Source of the DNA: Bradyrhizobium sp. MOS003
Lineage (GTDB): Bacteria > Pseudomonadota > Alphaproteobacteria > Rhizobiales > Xanthobacteraceae
DNA: 61,675 bases
Assembly: GCF_003020125.1 (NCBI RefSeq)
Contig: NZ_PYFW01000018.1
Coordinates: forward strand, 1 to 61,675
Direction: 5' to 3'
The notes below the pieces were generated by a model. That model was not told the origin of the DNA and did no database searches. It was given only the letters and a program-made list of their open reading frames with translations. Both the position numbers and the translations under genes were made by a program. This document shows, piece by piece, positions 43,958 to 53,015 of the stretch. Position 1 is the first letter of the stretch; every line of letters starts with the position of its first letter.

Positions 43958-45109
43958 TCAAGCTACCGCCTCCGCGATGACGGTAACGGTCATGGTCTGG
44001 TTGTGCAGCTCGCAGCGGCCGGACGCGGCCGGCGGGGCGATCTCGCCGTAGGAGTAGAATCCGATCCGGACGAAATCCTCGCCAAGCTCGGCGGCAACGG
44101 CGTCCAGCTCGTCCTGCGTGCGCTGCCCCATCACCCTGCGGCGACCGGTACAGCTCACCAGGATGGCAAGCTTGTCGCCGGCAACGACCTCTGCGAGCGC
44201 GCTGCGCGCTTGCCTGCCGGCTTCGCCGGCCCCTGCAGCAAGACTGTCGAAATTGGCCCGCATCAATTGAGCAGTGCATCCTTCCGGAATGTCCGCTGCG
44301 AACGTCAGGGTGCGGGCACTGCGATCCACCGCGAAAACCGAGCGTACGATCTGCCGGTCCGGCTCGGCCTCGTCGTGAATGCGCAAGGGGAATGCCAGAC
44401 CCGAACCCGGCATCGCCTCGGCTTCTTCCGCGCCGAGATAGCGGGTGTAGAGGTCCAGCGGCGGCTCGCCATCGAGCTCCACGAGCACGGACCCTTCCGA
44501 CTTCGTCACCTTGCGACGCGGGCCGAACACATCCCAGCCGCCGGCACAGCCATGTGCGAAACGGAACGAGGCGCCGTAGAATGCGATGGCGGCGACGCGG
44601 TTCGGCGACGGTTCGGCGTCGGCTCCAACGATCGTCTGCTCGAACCGGGTGCCGTCGCCGGCGAGCCCGCCGGTAACAGGCAAATCAGGTCCCAGAACTT
44701 CGGTGATTCCGGCAAGCAGTTCGCCGCCGTTCACCGCCAATCCGTCCGACAGGACAAACAGACCCGCTAGATCCGCCGCCTGCGCCTGGTGGGCAAGACG
44801 CGCGCCGCAAGCCCGCGACGCATCGCGGGCTTCGACAACCTCCTGGACCAGTCGCACTTGCGTATGGGCGAAGCGCAGGGCGACTGCGATGACTTCGTCA
44901 TCGCAGATGTCGTCGCCATGGATTTGTCCGCCGGTGCTGCAACCAATGATGTGGCTTTCGGGATAGAGACCGCGCAGGTCGCGATAACGCTCGCCGTCCG
45001 CCAGTTGCTCACGGCTGCCGAAATAGAGCACGAGCTGGGCAGGCTCTCGCAGGGCATCCGCACCGCGCCAGCCATGAGCCGCATTCCAGTGAATATATTG
45101 AATGTGCAT
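43958..45109 (-). CDS. FIST N/C domain sensory protein
   Basis: A 383-residue soluble protein with both FIST domains: FIST-N (about 30-220, HIIGCSTGGQIHGDDICDDEV, VLGPDLPVTGGLAGDG) and FIST-C (about 225-365). FIST proteins are predicted sensors of small ligands, perhaps amino acids, and often sit next to diguanylate cyclases or chemoreceptors. Here it is joined to the GGDEF-EAL gene. Stop and next start are 2 bp apart, so coupling is likely. Confidence 0.87.
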   Translation of the reverse strand: MHIQYIHWNAAHGWRGADALREPAQLVLYFGSREQLADGERYRDLRGLYPESHIIGCSTGGQIHGDDICDDEVIAVALRFAHTQVRLVQEVVEARDASRACGARLAHQAQAADLAGLFVLSDGLAVNGGELLAGITEVLGPDLPVTGGLAGDGTRFEQTIVGADAEPSPNRVAAIAFYGASFRFAHGCAGGWDVFGPRRKVTKSEGSVLVELDGEPPLDLYTRYLGAEEAEAMPGSGLAFPLRIHDEAEPDRQIVRSVFAVDRSARTLTFAADIPEGCTAQLMRANFDSLAAGAGEAGRQARSALAEVVAGDKLAILVSCTGRRRVMGQRTQDELDAVAAELGEDFVRIGFYSYGEIAPPAASGRCELHNQTMTVTVIAEAVA

Positions 45110-45318
45110 CCCACGCTCTCTGCAGCTCTTGAACCACAGATTGTGGAGCGGCGCATTGCATCCCCGTTAATCGCGCGGGTGCTTCGACACCGTTGGTTAC
45201 CCCAGCATGAAGGGGATTGCCCGAGTCGCGTTGGATTCTCCGTAGGAACCCGGAGAAAAATGCGCCCGATGAGACGATCGACACCTCGGCCCAAGCGCTT
45301 GGCATTGCCCTGAGTAAT

Positions 45319-46056
45319 TTACCGGATGCGCGCGCCTTCGCCGATGCGCATCGGCTGCACGGCATGATCTTGCCGCTTCGGAACCCGACCCGCCTCGGCC
45401 GCGGTCCGAATGGCCACGATATTTGCGGCATATTCGGCAACGCTCTTGCCGCGAAACACCGCGGAACCCGCCACCAGCGTATCGGCGCCCGCGGCGGCCA
45501 CCACAGCGGCATTGTCGCGCGTGACACCGCCGTCAACCTCGAGCCGGATCGGCCGGTCGCCGATCATGGCTTTGATCCGCTCGATCTTGGGGAGCTGAGA
45601 GTCCAGGAAGGACTGGCCGCCAAAGCCGGGATTGACCGTCATCACCAGTACGAGGTCGAGACGATCGAGCACATATTCGATCGCGGCATCGGGCGTTGAC
45701 GGGCACAGGCTGACACCGGCCTTCTTGCCGAGCGCGCGGATGGCCTGAAGCGAACGATCGAGATGGGCGCCGGCTTCGGCATGAACGGTGATGACGTCAG
45801 CCCCCGCCTTCGCGAACGCCTCGAGATAGGGATCGACAGGCGCGATCATGAGATGCACGTCGAAGATCTTCTTCGTCGACGGCCTGATCGCCTTGATGAC
45901 ATCGGCACCGAAGCTGATGTTCGGCACGAAATGTCCGTCCATGACGTCGCAATGGATCCAGTCGGCGCCGGCCGTGTCGATCGCCGCGATCTCTTCGCCG
46001 AGACGCGCGAAATCCGCGGCAAGGATCGAGGGAGCGATGATGATCTCTCCGGTCAT
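45319..46056 (-). CDS. cbbE: ribulose-phosphate 3-epimerase
   Basis: A 245-residue TIM-barrel enzyme interconverting ribulose 5-phosphate and xylulose 5-phosphate; in this operon it feeds phosphoribulokinase. Motifs: APSILAADFARLGEE, HCDVMDGHFVPNISFG (metal His/Asp), VHLMIAPVDPY, VMTVNPGFGGQSF and EVDGGVTRDN. It overlaps cbbX by four bases (ATGA), so the two are coupled. A short, imperfect extra C-terminus (RVPKRQDHAVQPMRI) follows the barrel. Last gene of the cbb operon. Confidence 0.93.
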   Translation of the reverse strand: MTGEIIIAPSILAADFARLGEEIAAIDTAGADWIHCDVMDGHFVPNISFGADVIKAIRPSTKKIFDVHLMIAPVDPYLEAFAKAGADVITVHAEAGAHLDRSLQAIRALGKKAGVSLCPSTPDAAIEYVLDRLDLVLVMTVNPGFGGQSFLDSQLPKIERIKAMIGDRPIRLEVDGGVTRDNAAVVAAAGADTLVAGSAVFRGKSVAEYAANIVAIRTAAEAGRVPKRQDHAVQPMRIGEGARIR

Positions 46057-46967
46057 GGCTCCGCCCTCCGGGCATCCGCGCCGCCGCTGAAAACACGACT
46101 GGCCAGCACGTCGGCCGGGTCGATGGTTTCGAGGTCGACGGTGTTGAGCATGCGGTCGAGGTCGGAGACCAGGCGGTCGGCCTGCCGGAGCCGGATGCGG
46201 TCGACGGCGTTGCGGATCGAGCGCGCGTTGGAGAAGAACGGCTGGGTCCGGCGCAGATCGATGTACTTCTCGAAGGCCTCGCGGGCTGCCGCGGAAAAGC
46301 GGTAGCCACGTTCCTTCAGCATCAATTCGGCAATGACCAGCAACTCGGCCTGCGAATAGTCCGGGAATTCGATATGATGGGCGATGCGGGAGCGGAAGCC
46401 GGGATTGGAGCCGAAGAAGGTCGTCATCCGTTCGCGATAGCCGGCCAGAATCACGACGAGGTCCTCGCGCTGGTTCTCCATGACCTGGAGCAGGATCTCA
46501 ATGGCCTCCTGGCCGTAGTCTCGCTCGTTGTCGGGCCGGTGCAGATAATAGGCTTCGTCGATGAAGAGCACGCCGCCCATCGCCTTCTTCAGGATCTCCT
46601 TGGTCTTCGGCGCGGTGTGGCCAATATACTGACCGACGAGATCGTCGCGCGTGACCGAGATCACCTGCCCGCGCCGCACGAAGCCGAGACCGTGCAGGAT
46701 CTTCGCCATCCGCAGCGCGACGGTGGTCTTGCCGGTGCCGGGATTGCCGGTAAACGACATATGCAGCGTCGGCGGTGAGGAGGCCAGGCCTGCACGCTGC
46801 CGAATGCGCTCGATAAGCAGCAGCGAAGCGATCTGGCGCACGCGGTCCTTGACCGGCCGCAGGCCGATCAGCTCCTGATCGAGTTGCTGCAGCGTATCGG
46901 TGATGCCGGCTGCTTCGGCCTCTTTGCGAAGGTCGAACGCAGTTTCGGTGGTGGACACATCAAGCAT
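46053..46967 (-). CDS. cbbX: CbbX, red-type Rubisco activase (AAA+)
   Basis: A 304-residue AAA+ ATPase that remodels inhibited form IC Rubisco, pulling on the CbbL C-terminus. Walker A GNPGTGKTTV (about residue 77), Walker B GVLFIDEAYYL (about 133), sensor region VILAGYRERM, and arginine-finger NPGFRSRI. The pore-loop YIGHTAPKT is present. Separated from cbbS by 96 bp with a strong hairpin; its own ribosome site (GAGG) follows that hairpin. Confidence 0.94.
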   Translation of the reverse strand: MLDVSTTETAFDLRKEAEAAGITDTLQQLDQELIGLRPVKDRVRQIASLLLIERIRQRAGLASSPPTLHMSFTGNPGTGKTTVALRMAKILHGLGFVRRGQVISVTRDDLVGQYIGHTAPKTKEILKKAMGGVLFIDEAYYLHRPDNERDYGQEAIEILLQVMENQREDLVVILAGYRERMTTFFGSNPGFRSRIAHHIEFPDYSQAELLVIAELMLKERGYRFSAAAREAFEKYIDLRRTQPFFSNARSIRNAVDRIRLRQADRLVSDLDRMLNTVDLETIDPADVLASRVFSGGADARRAEP

Positions 46968-46980
46968 CGGCGCCTCGAAT

Positions 46981-47012
46981 AAAAGGGCTTCGCCGCGGGG
47001 CGGCGGCGAAGC
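46981..47012 (-). terminator. hairpin with U-tract between cbbS and cbbX
   Basis: On the minus strand GCTTCGCCGC / GCGGCGAAGC forms a perfect ten-pair stem with a six-base loop, followed by CCTTTTATTC, then the cbbX ribosome site. It should stop or slow most transcripts after cbbS, or protect the cbbLS 3' end, leaving cbbXE at lower level. Confidence 0.78.
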
Positions 47013-47063
47013 AGTTGTCCGCCAAGGATCTGGAGCAACAAGGCTCCGCGCGGAGACGAATGG

Positions 47064-47471
47064 CTATTGCGGCGCGTGCGCGACGTTCTTTCGGACGGTG
47101 CTGTAGCGGATTGCGCGCCCGCCGATCTCCTGCCGCACCAGCTCGAATTCCGCCTCCTGCGGTGGCCGGTTGACCAGGAACGAAATCCGCACCGATTCCC
47201 AGCCATGGCTGGAATCGAAGCCGCTGATGCGGATGTAGCGGTCGCCATAAACCCTGCGGCATTCGGCAAGCTCCATCATCACGCCGGCGGCGTCCTGGAG
47301 ATCGAACATCGGCAGGCCCCACATCTCCCAATAGGTGTTGCGGGGGTGCGGGTCGTCGGTGAACTCGATATTCACCGCCCAGCCGTTGGCGAGGCAATAC
47401 TGCACCTGCTTGGTGATCTGGTCGTCGGTGAGGTCAGGCAGGAACGAGAAGCAGCCTTGGGTCAGTTTCAT
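47064..47471 (-). CDS. cbbS: Rubisco small subunit, form IC
   Basis: A 135-residue small subunit of red-type Rubisco, with the family start QGCFSFLPDLTDDQITKQV and the long C-terminal hairpin (ISFLVNRPPQEAEFELVRQE). It caps the L8 core. GAGGAG precedes the ATG at 47471; 12 bp after cbbL. Confidence 0.96.
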   Translation of the reverse strand: MKLTQGCFSFLPDLTDDQITKQVQYCLANGWAVNIEFTDDPHPRNTYWEMWGLPMFDLQDAAGVMMELAECRRVYGDRYIRISGFDSSHGWESVRISFLVNRPPQEAEFELVRQEIGGRAIRYSTVRKNVAHAPQ

Positions 47472-47483
47472 GATGTCGTCTCC

Positions 47484-48944
47484 TCAAACGGTTTCCAGCG
47501 CGGTCGGCACGAAGTCCGGTGTGTCCGTGGATTGATAGTTGAAGCTGACGTCCTTCCAGACCTCGAGCGCGGCCTTCAGCGGCGTGCAGGTTTCCGCCGC
47601 CCTGGCCAGGATCTCCGGACCTTCGTGGACGTAGTCGCGCCCCTCGTTGCGCGCGAGGATCATCGCCTCGAGCGCCACGCGGTTTGCGATTGCACCGGCC
47701 GCGATCCCCATGGGATGACCGATGGTGCCACCGCCGAACTGCAGCACGACGTCCTCGCCGAGGTGATCGAGCAACTGGTGCATCTGGCCGGCATGGATGC
47801 CGCCCGAGGCGACTGGCATCATTTTGTTGAGGCTCGCCCACGACTGGTCGAAGAACAGACCATGTTCGAGCTTGGTCGCATTAAACTCCTCGCGGCAGAC
47901 ATCGTAGTAGCCGCGCGTGGTGTGGGGGTCGCCCTCAAGCTTACCGACCACGGTGCCGGCGTGGATGTGGTCAACACCGGCGAGTCGCATCCATTTGGCG
48001 ATCACGCGGAACGACACGCCGTGGATCTTCTGCCGCGTATAAGTCGAGTGACCGGCGCGGTGAAGATGCAGGATCATGTCGTTGCGGCGCGCCCATCTCG
48101 CCATGGACTGGATCGCGGTGTAGCCGATCACGAGGTCGATCATGACGATGACCGAGCCGAGCTCTTTCGCGAACTCCGCGCGCTCGTACATGTCTTCCAT
48201 CGTACCCGCGGTGACATTCAGGTACGTGCCCTTCACCTCGCCGGAGGCTGCCTGCGCGCGGTTCACGGCCTCCATGCAATAGAGGAAACGGTCGCGCCAG
48301 TGCATGAAGGGCTGCGAGTTGATGTTCTCGTCGTCCTTGGTGAAATCGAGTCCGCCCTTGAGCGCCTCGTAGACCACGCGGCCGTAGTTGCGTCCCGACA
48401 ACCCGAGCTTCGGCTTCACGGTCGCACCCAGCAAAGGCCGGCCGAACTTGTCCAGCCGCTCGCGCTCGACCACGATGCCAGTCGCGGGTCCCTGGAACGT
48501 CTTCACATAGGCGACCGGGAAACGCATGTCCTCCAGGCGAAGGGCCTTGAGCGGCTTGAAGCCGAACACGTTGCCGATGATCGAGGCCGAGAGGTTGGCG
48601 ATCGAGCCCGGCTCGAACAGGTCGAGGTCATAGGCGATGTAGGCGAAGTACGAGCCCGGCGTGCCCGGCACCGGATCGACGCGGTAGCATTTCGCGCGAT
48701 ATTTCTCCGCGGCCGTGAGGCGATCGGTCCACACCACCGTCCAGGTCGCGGTCGAGGATTCACCGGCCACCGCAGCAGAGGCCTCGATCGGATCGACGCC
48801 TTCCTGCGGCGTCACGCGAAACAGCGCGATGACGTCAGTATCCTTCGGCACATAGTCGGGCTCCCAATAGCCCATGCGAGCGTATTCCATCGTGCCCGAT
48901 CGATAGCGCTCTTTGCCGCGGACGGTTCCTGTATGTGCGTTCAT
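47484..48944 (-). CDS. cbbL: Rubisco large subunit, form IC
   Basis: A 486-residue catalytic subunit. The carbamylated Lys and metal ligands are in GGLDFTKDDENINSQPF; catalytic Lys in GATVKPKLGLSGRNYG; loop 6 and phosphate-binding motifs follow (GGIHAGQMHQLLDHLG, LQFGGGTIGHP). The wording and the CbbX partner identify form IC (red-like). It carries out CO2 fixation on ribulose bisphosphate. Start ATG 48944 after GAGGGAG. Confidence 0.97.
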   Translation of the reverse strand: MNAHTGTVRGKERYRSGTMEYARMGYWEPDYVPKDTDVIALFRVTPQEGVDPIEASAAVAGESSTATWTVVWTDRLTAAEKYRAKCYRVDPVPGTPGSYFAYIAYDLDLFEPGSIANLSASIIGNVFGFKPLKALRLEDMRFPVAYVKTFQGPATGIVVERERLDKFGRPLLGATVKPKLGLSGRNYGRVVYEALKGGLDFTKDDENINSQPFMHWRDRFLYCMEAVNRAQAASGEVKGTYLNVTAGTMEDMYERAEFAKELGSVIVMIDLVIGYTAIQSMARWARRNDMILHLHRAGHSTYTRQKIHGVSFRVIAKWMRLAGVDHIHAGTVVGKLEGDPHTTRGYYDVCREEFNATKLEHGLFFDQSWASLNKMMPVASGGIHAGQMHQLLDHLGEDVVLQFGGGTIGHPMGIAAGAIANRVALEAMILARNEGRDYVHEGPEILARAAETCTPLKAALEVWKDVSFNYQSTDTPDFVPTALETV

Positions 48945-48985
48945 GGCTCTCTCCCTCGTTTCTCTCTTCTGGTCTCTGACTCTGC

Positions 48986-50071
48986 TCAGGCAGCGACGGG
49001 CTCACGGGCATCGATGCGTGGATCGAGCTCGCCTGCGCGGTAGCGCCGCGCCATCTCGCTCATCGGGATCACCTTGATTCTGCTGGCATGGCCTGCGGTG
49101 CCGAACTGCTCGAAACGCTCGCGGCAGAGTTCGCGCATCGCATCCATCGCGGGCTTGAGGAATTTTCGTGGGTCGAACTCGCTGCGGTTTTGCGCGGCGA
49201 CCTTGCGGAACACCGCCGTCATTGCGAGGCGGCAGTCGGTGTCGATATTGACCTTGCGCACACCGCTCTTGATGCCGCGAACGATTTCCTCGACCGGCAC
49301 GCCCCAGGTCTGGGGCATCTCGCCGCCGAACTGGTTGAACATGTCCTGGAGCGGCTGCGGCACAGACGAGGAGCCGTGCATCACCAGATGCGTGTTCGGC
49401 AGCCGGCGGTGAATCTCCTCAACCACCCGCATCGCCAGGATGTCGCCATCCGGCTTGCGACTGAATTTGTAGGCGCCGTGCGAGGTGCCCATCGCGATGG
49501 CGAGCGCATCGACCTTGGTGGCACGAACGAAGTCGACCGCCTGATCAGGATCGGTCAGGAGCTGGTCGTGGCTGACCTTGCCCTCGACACCGTGCCCATC
49601 TTCCTGCTCGCCACCGCCATGTTCCAGCGAGCCGAGCACGCCAAGCTCGCCTTCAACGGAGGCGCCGACCCAATGCGCGAGATCGACGACGCGGCGGGTG
49701 ATCGCGACGTTGTAGTCGTAATCGGCCGCCGTCTTGGCATCGGCCTCGAGCGAGCCGTCCATCATGACGGAGGTGAAGCCGTGGGCGATGGCGGAGGCGC
49801 AGGTCGCCTCGTCGTTGCCGTGGTCCTGATGCATGCAGAGTGGAATGTCCGGATAGGTCCGCTCCAACGCGTCGATCATATGCGAGAGCATGAGATCGCC
49901 GGCATAGCTGCGCGCGCCACGCGAGGCCTGGATGATCACGGGCGCATCGACCTCGGCAGCCGCCTGCATGATCGCGATGCCCTGCTCCATGTTGTTGATG
50001 TTGAACGCCGGCACCGCGTAGCCGTGGCCGGCTGCATGGTCGAGCAATTGCCTGAGGGTGATACGTGCCAC
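48986..50071 (-). CDS. cbbA: class II fructose-bisphosphate aldolase
   Basis: A 361-residue zinc aldolase for fructose-1,6- (and sedoheptulose-1,7-) bisphosphate. Zinc His in MHQDHGNDEATC; further motifs GELGVLGSLEHGGGEQEDG and IAMGTSHGAYKF. GTG start at 50071 with GGAGG 7 nt upstream. The 41 bp before cbbL is the largest gap in the first six genes. Confidence 0.94.
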   Translation of the reverse strand: MARITLRQLLDHAAGHGYAVPAFNINNMEQGIAIMQAAAEVDAPVIIQASRGARSYAGDLMLSHMIDALERTYPDIPLCMHQDHGNDEATCASAIAHGFTSVMMDGSLEADAKTAADYDYNVAITRRVVDLAHWVGASVEGELGVLGSLEHGGGEQEDGHGVEGKVSHDQLLTDPDQAVDFVRATKVDALAIAMGTSHGAYKFSRKPDGDILAMRVVEEIHRRLPNTHLVMHGSSSVPQPLQDMFNQFGGEMPQTWGVPVEEIVRGIKSGVRKVNIDTDCRLAMTAVFRKVAAQNRSEFDPRKFLKPAMDAMRELCRERFEQFGTAGHASRIKVIPMSEMARRYRAGELDPRIDAREPVAA

Positions 50072-50092
50072 GAGTTGTCCTCCCTATTGTCT

Positions 50093-52111
50093 TTATTGCC
50101 TCGTGCGGGCGATCGCCCGGCGGGCCGCTTCCGCAATGCTTTGCGGCGTGATGCCGAATTCGCGGTACAGCACGGGTGCCGGTGCCGAGGCGCCGAAGCC
50201 GCGCATGCCGACGAACGCGCCGTCAGCACCGATCCAGCGCGACCAATCGCCCTGTACGGCCGCCTCGACACCGACGCGCGGCGCGGTGCCGAGCACGGTG
50301 GCGCGGTATTCGTCCGGCTGTTCCTCGAACAGGGCGAAGCAAGGCGCGGACACGACGGCCGCGCGGATGTGCTCGGTCGCGAGCAGGCGGGCGGCTTCCA
50401 GTGCGATCGACACCTCCGAGCCGGTCGCGATCAGCGTCACGTCGCGGCCGCCGTCCGGCGAGACGACGAGATAGGCGCCGCGCGAGACCCGGTTTTTGCC
50501 GCGCGCATCGCTGCGGAAAGTCGGCAACGCCTGACGCGAGAGGCACAGCACAGAGGGGCGGTTTTCGGAATTGAGCGCGCAGTCCCAGGCTTCCAGCGTC
50601 TCCACCGCGTCGGCGGGGCGGAACACCAGGAGGTTCGGGATCACCCGCAGCGCCGCCAGATGCTCAACCGGCTGGTGCGTGGGGCCGTCTTCGCCGAGCC
50701 CGATGGAATCGTGGGTCATCACATGGATGACGCGCAGCCGCATCAGGGCCGCAAGGCGGATCGCCGGCCGGCTGTAATCCGAGAACGCGAGGAAGGTGCC
50801 GCCATACGGGATAAAGCCGCCATGCAGCGCAAGGCCGTTCATCGCGGCGGCCATGCCGTGCTCGCGAATGCCATAGTGGATGTAGTCGCCGGCGAACGCC
50901 CCGCGCTTGACGGGGACTTGCACCTTGGCGTGCGTAAGGTTCGAGTGCGTGAGGTCCGCGGAGCCGCCGACCAGGCCGGCGATCGTCCCTGCGATGCCAT
51001 CGAGCACCTGTTGCGAGGCCTGCCGGGTCGCGAGCTTCGGACGCTCGGACGCAAAGCGTTCGCGCAATTTCGCCGCGGCCAACGCATAGGCGGCCGGCAG
51101 GGCAACCGCCTTGCCTTCGACGAACATGTCGCGCTGCTCGGGCGTCGCGCCTTCATAGCGATCGAGCCAGGCGAGCCGGTCCACCTGCCCGCGCTGTCCG
51201 ATCATCCGCCATGCCTTGCCGATCGGTATCGGCACAACGAAGGGCTGATAGTCCCAGCCGAGAGCCCGGCGCGCCGCCGCTGTCTGCTCGGCGCCGAGCG
51301 GCGCGCCATGGGCCTTCTCGGTGCCCTGTCTGTCGGGCGCGCCGTAGCCGATGATGGTACGGCAGGCGATCAGCGACGGCTTTGCGGTCTCGCGCTCCTC
51401 TGCGATCGCCTTTGCGATGGCTTCGGGATCGTGTCCGTCGATGCTGCGCACCGACCAGCCGGAGGCGGCGAAGCGCGCGAGCTGGTCGTCGGAGGTTGCC
51501 AGAGAGGTCGGTCCGTCGATCGAGATGCCATTGTCGTCGAACAACACGATCAGACGGCCGAGCTGAAGGTGCCCGGCGAGCGAGATCGCCTCCTGGCTGA
51601 GGCCCTCCATCAGGCAGCCGTCACCTGCGATCACGTAGGTGAAGTGATCGACGAGGCCATCTCCATGCCGCGCATTGCCCATCCGCTCGGCCAGCGCCAT
51701 GCCGACAGCCGTCGCGATGCCCTGCCCCAGCGGCCCGGTCGTCATCTCGACGCCCGGCGTATGGCCGTATTCCGGATGACCCGGCGTCTTCGAGCCCCAT
51801 TGCCTGAAAGCCTTGATATCGTCGAGGCTGACATCGCCGCCGGTCAGATGCAGCAGCGCATAGAGCAGCATCGAGCCGTGGCCCGCCGACAGCACGAAGC
51901 GGTCGCGATCCGGCCAGTTCGGATGCGCCGAGTCGAATTTCAGAAAACGCGAGAACAGCACAGTGGCGACATCGGCCATACCCATGGGCAAGCCGGGATG
52001 GCCCGACTGCGAGGTCTCGATGGCGTCGACCGCGAGGAAGCGGACAGCGTTGGCGAGATTGTTGTGGCTGACCGCGTAGAGGTCGGCTTCGGCGTGGACG
52101 GAGATGTTCAT
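50093..52111 (-). CDS. cbbT: transketolase
   Basis: A 672-residue thiamin-diphosphate enzyme of the Calvin cycle regenerative phase. TPP motif GDGCLMEGLSQEAISLAGHL, with FDDNGISIDGPT next; the second domain has GIREHGMAAAMNG and HDSIGLGEDGPTHQP. ATG 52111 with GAGGGGAGA upstream. 16 bp after cbbP. Confidence 0.96.
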   Translation of the reverse strand: MNISVHAEADLYAVSHNNLANAVRFLAVDAIETSQSGHPGLPMGMADVATVLFSRFLKFDSAHPNWPDRDRFVLSAGHGSMLLYALLHLTGGDVSLDDIKAFRQWGSKTPGHPEYGHTPGVEMTTGPLGQGIATAVGMALAERMGNARHGDGLVDHFTYVIAGDGCLMEGLSQEAISLAGHLQLGRLIVLFDDNGISIDGPTSLATSDDQLARFAASGWSVRSIDGHDPEAIAKAIAEERETAKPSLIACRTIIGYGAPDRQGTEKAHGAPLGAEQTAAARRALGWDYQPFVVPIPIGKAWRMIGQRGQVDRLAWLDRYEGATPEQRDMFVEGKAVALPAAYALAAAKLRERFASERPKLATRQASQQVLDGIAGTIAGLVGGSADLTHSNLTHAKVQVPVKRGAFAGDYIHYGIREHGMAAAMNGLALHGGFIPYGGTFLAFSDYSRPAIRLAALMRLRVIHVMTHDSIGLGEDGPTHQPVEHLAALRVIPNLLVFRPADAVETLEAWDCALNSENRPSVLCLSRQALPTFRSDARGKNRVSRGAYLVVSPDGGRDVTLIATGSEVSIALEAARLLATEHIRAAVVSAPCFALFEEQPDEYRATVLGTAPRVGVEAAVQGDWSRWIGADGAFVGMRGFGASAPAPVLYREFGITPQSIAEAARRAIARTRQ

Positions 52112-52127
52112 TGGATTCTCCCCTCGT

Positions 52128-53003
52128 TCACTTCAGATTTCGCTTGCGCTCGATCAGCTGCATGATCAGCGGCGTCAGGATCAGCTGCATCGCGAGGTCG
52201 AGCTTCGCGCCCGGACACACGATCGAGTTCGCACGCGACATCCAGCTTTGCGGCAGCATCGAGAGCAGGTAGGGGAAGTCGATGCCGCGCGGATTCTTGA
52301 AGCGGATTACCACCATCGATTCGTCCGGCGTGGGGATCCAGCGGGCGACGAACGGATTGGAAGTGTCGACCGTCGGCACGCGCTGGAAGTTGATGTCGGT
52401 CTCGGAAAATTGCGGGCAGATGTAGTGAATGTAGTCGGGCATCCGCCGCAGGACGGTGTCGGTGACCGCCTCGGTCGAATAGCCGCGCGCGCTGCGGTCG
52501 CGGTGCAGCTTCTGGATCCATTCGAGATTGATGACGGGCACGACGCCGATCTTGAGGTCGGCATAGCGCGCGACGTTGACCTTGTCGGTGACGACGGCGC
52601 CATGCAGACCCTCGTAGAACAGCAGGTCCGAATTCTCCGGCAGCTTTTTCCAATCGGTGAAGGTACCGGGCGCCGTGCCGTGCAACGCAGACTCCTCGGC
52701 GTCATGCACGTAATGCCGTGTCGTCGCGGTGCCGGTCTCGCCATAGTCGCGGAACGCGCGCTCCAGCTCCTCGAACAGATTGGTCTCGGGACTGAAATGG
52801 CTGAAATGCTTGTTGCCGCGATCGGCCTCCTTTGCCATCTGCGTGCGCATCTCGGCGCGGTCGTAGCGATGGAAGGCGTCACCCTCGATGTAGGCGGCAT
52901 TGACCTTCTCGCGGAAGAATATCTGCTCGAAGGTCTTCTTGACCGACGTGGTACCGGCGCCGGAAGAGCCGGTGATGGAGATGATGGGATGCTTCCTGGA
53001 CAT
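52128..53003 (-). CDS. cbbP: phosphoribulokinase
   Basis: A 291-residue bacterial-type (class I) phosphoribulokinase that makes ribulose 1,5-bisphosphate. The P-loop ITGSSGAGTTSVKKTF is at the very N-terminus; the substrate/catalytic region has IEGDAFHRYDRAEMR and HFSPETNLFEELE. Probably NADH-activated and octameric, like others of its class. 12 bp after cbbF. Confidence 0.96.
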   Translation of the reverse strand: MSRKHPIISITGSSGAGTTSVKKTFEQIFFREKVNAAYIEGDAFHRYDRAEMRTQMAKEADRGNKHFSHFSPETNLFEELERAFRDYGETGTATTRHYVHDAEESALHGTAPGTFTDWKKLPENSDLLFYEGLHGAVVTDKVNVARYADLKIGVVPVINLEWIQKLHRDRSARGYSTEAVTDTVLRRMPDYIHYICPQFSETDINFQRVPTVDTSNPFVARWIPTPDESMVVIRFKNPRGIDFPYLLSMLPQSWMSRANSIVCPGAKLDLAMQLILTPLIMQLIERKRNLK

Positions 53004-53015
53004 GCGTGGCCTCGT

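Noticed and set aside
45236..45257. Hairpin TTCTCCG / CGGAGAA between cbbE and the FIST gene as a terminator
   Set aside because: For the minus strand the T-run lies before, not after, the stem, so it is not a terminator for the cbb operon.
49088..52165. A 1,025-codon plus-strand frame across cbbA and cbbT
   Set aside because: Shadow of the aldolase and transketolase genes, which have full catalytic motifs.
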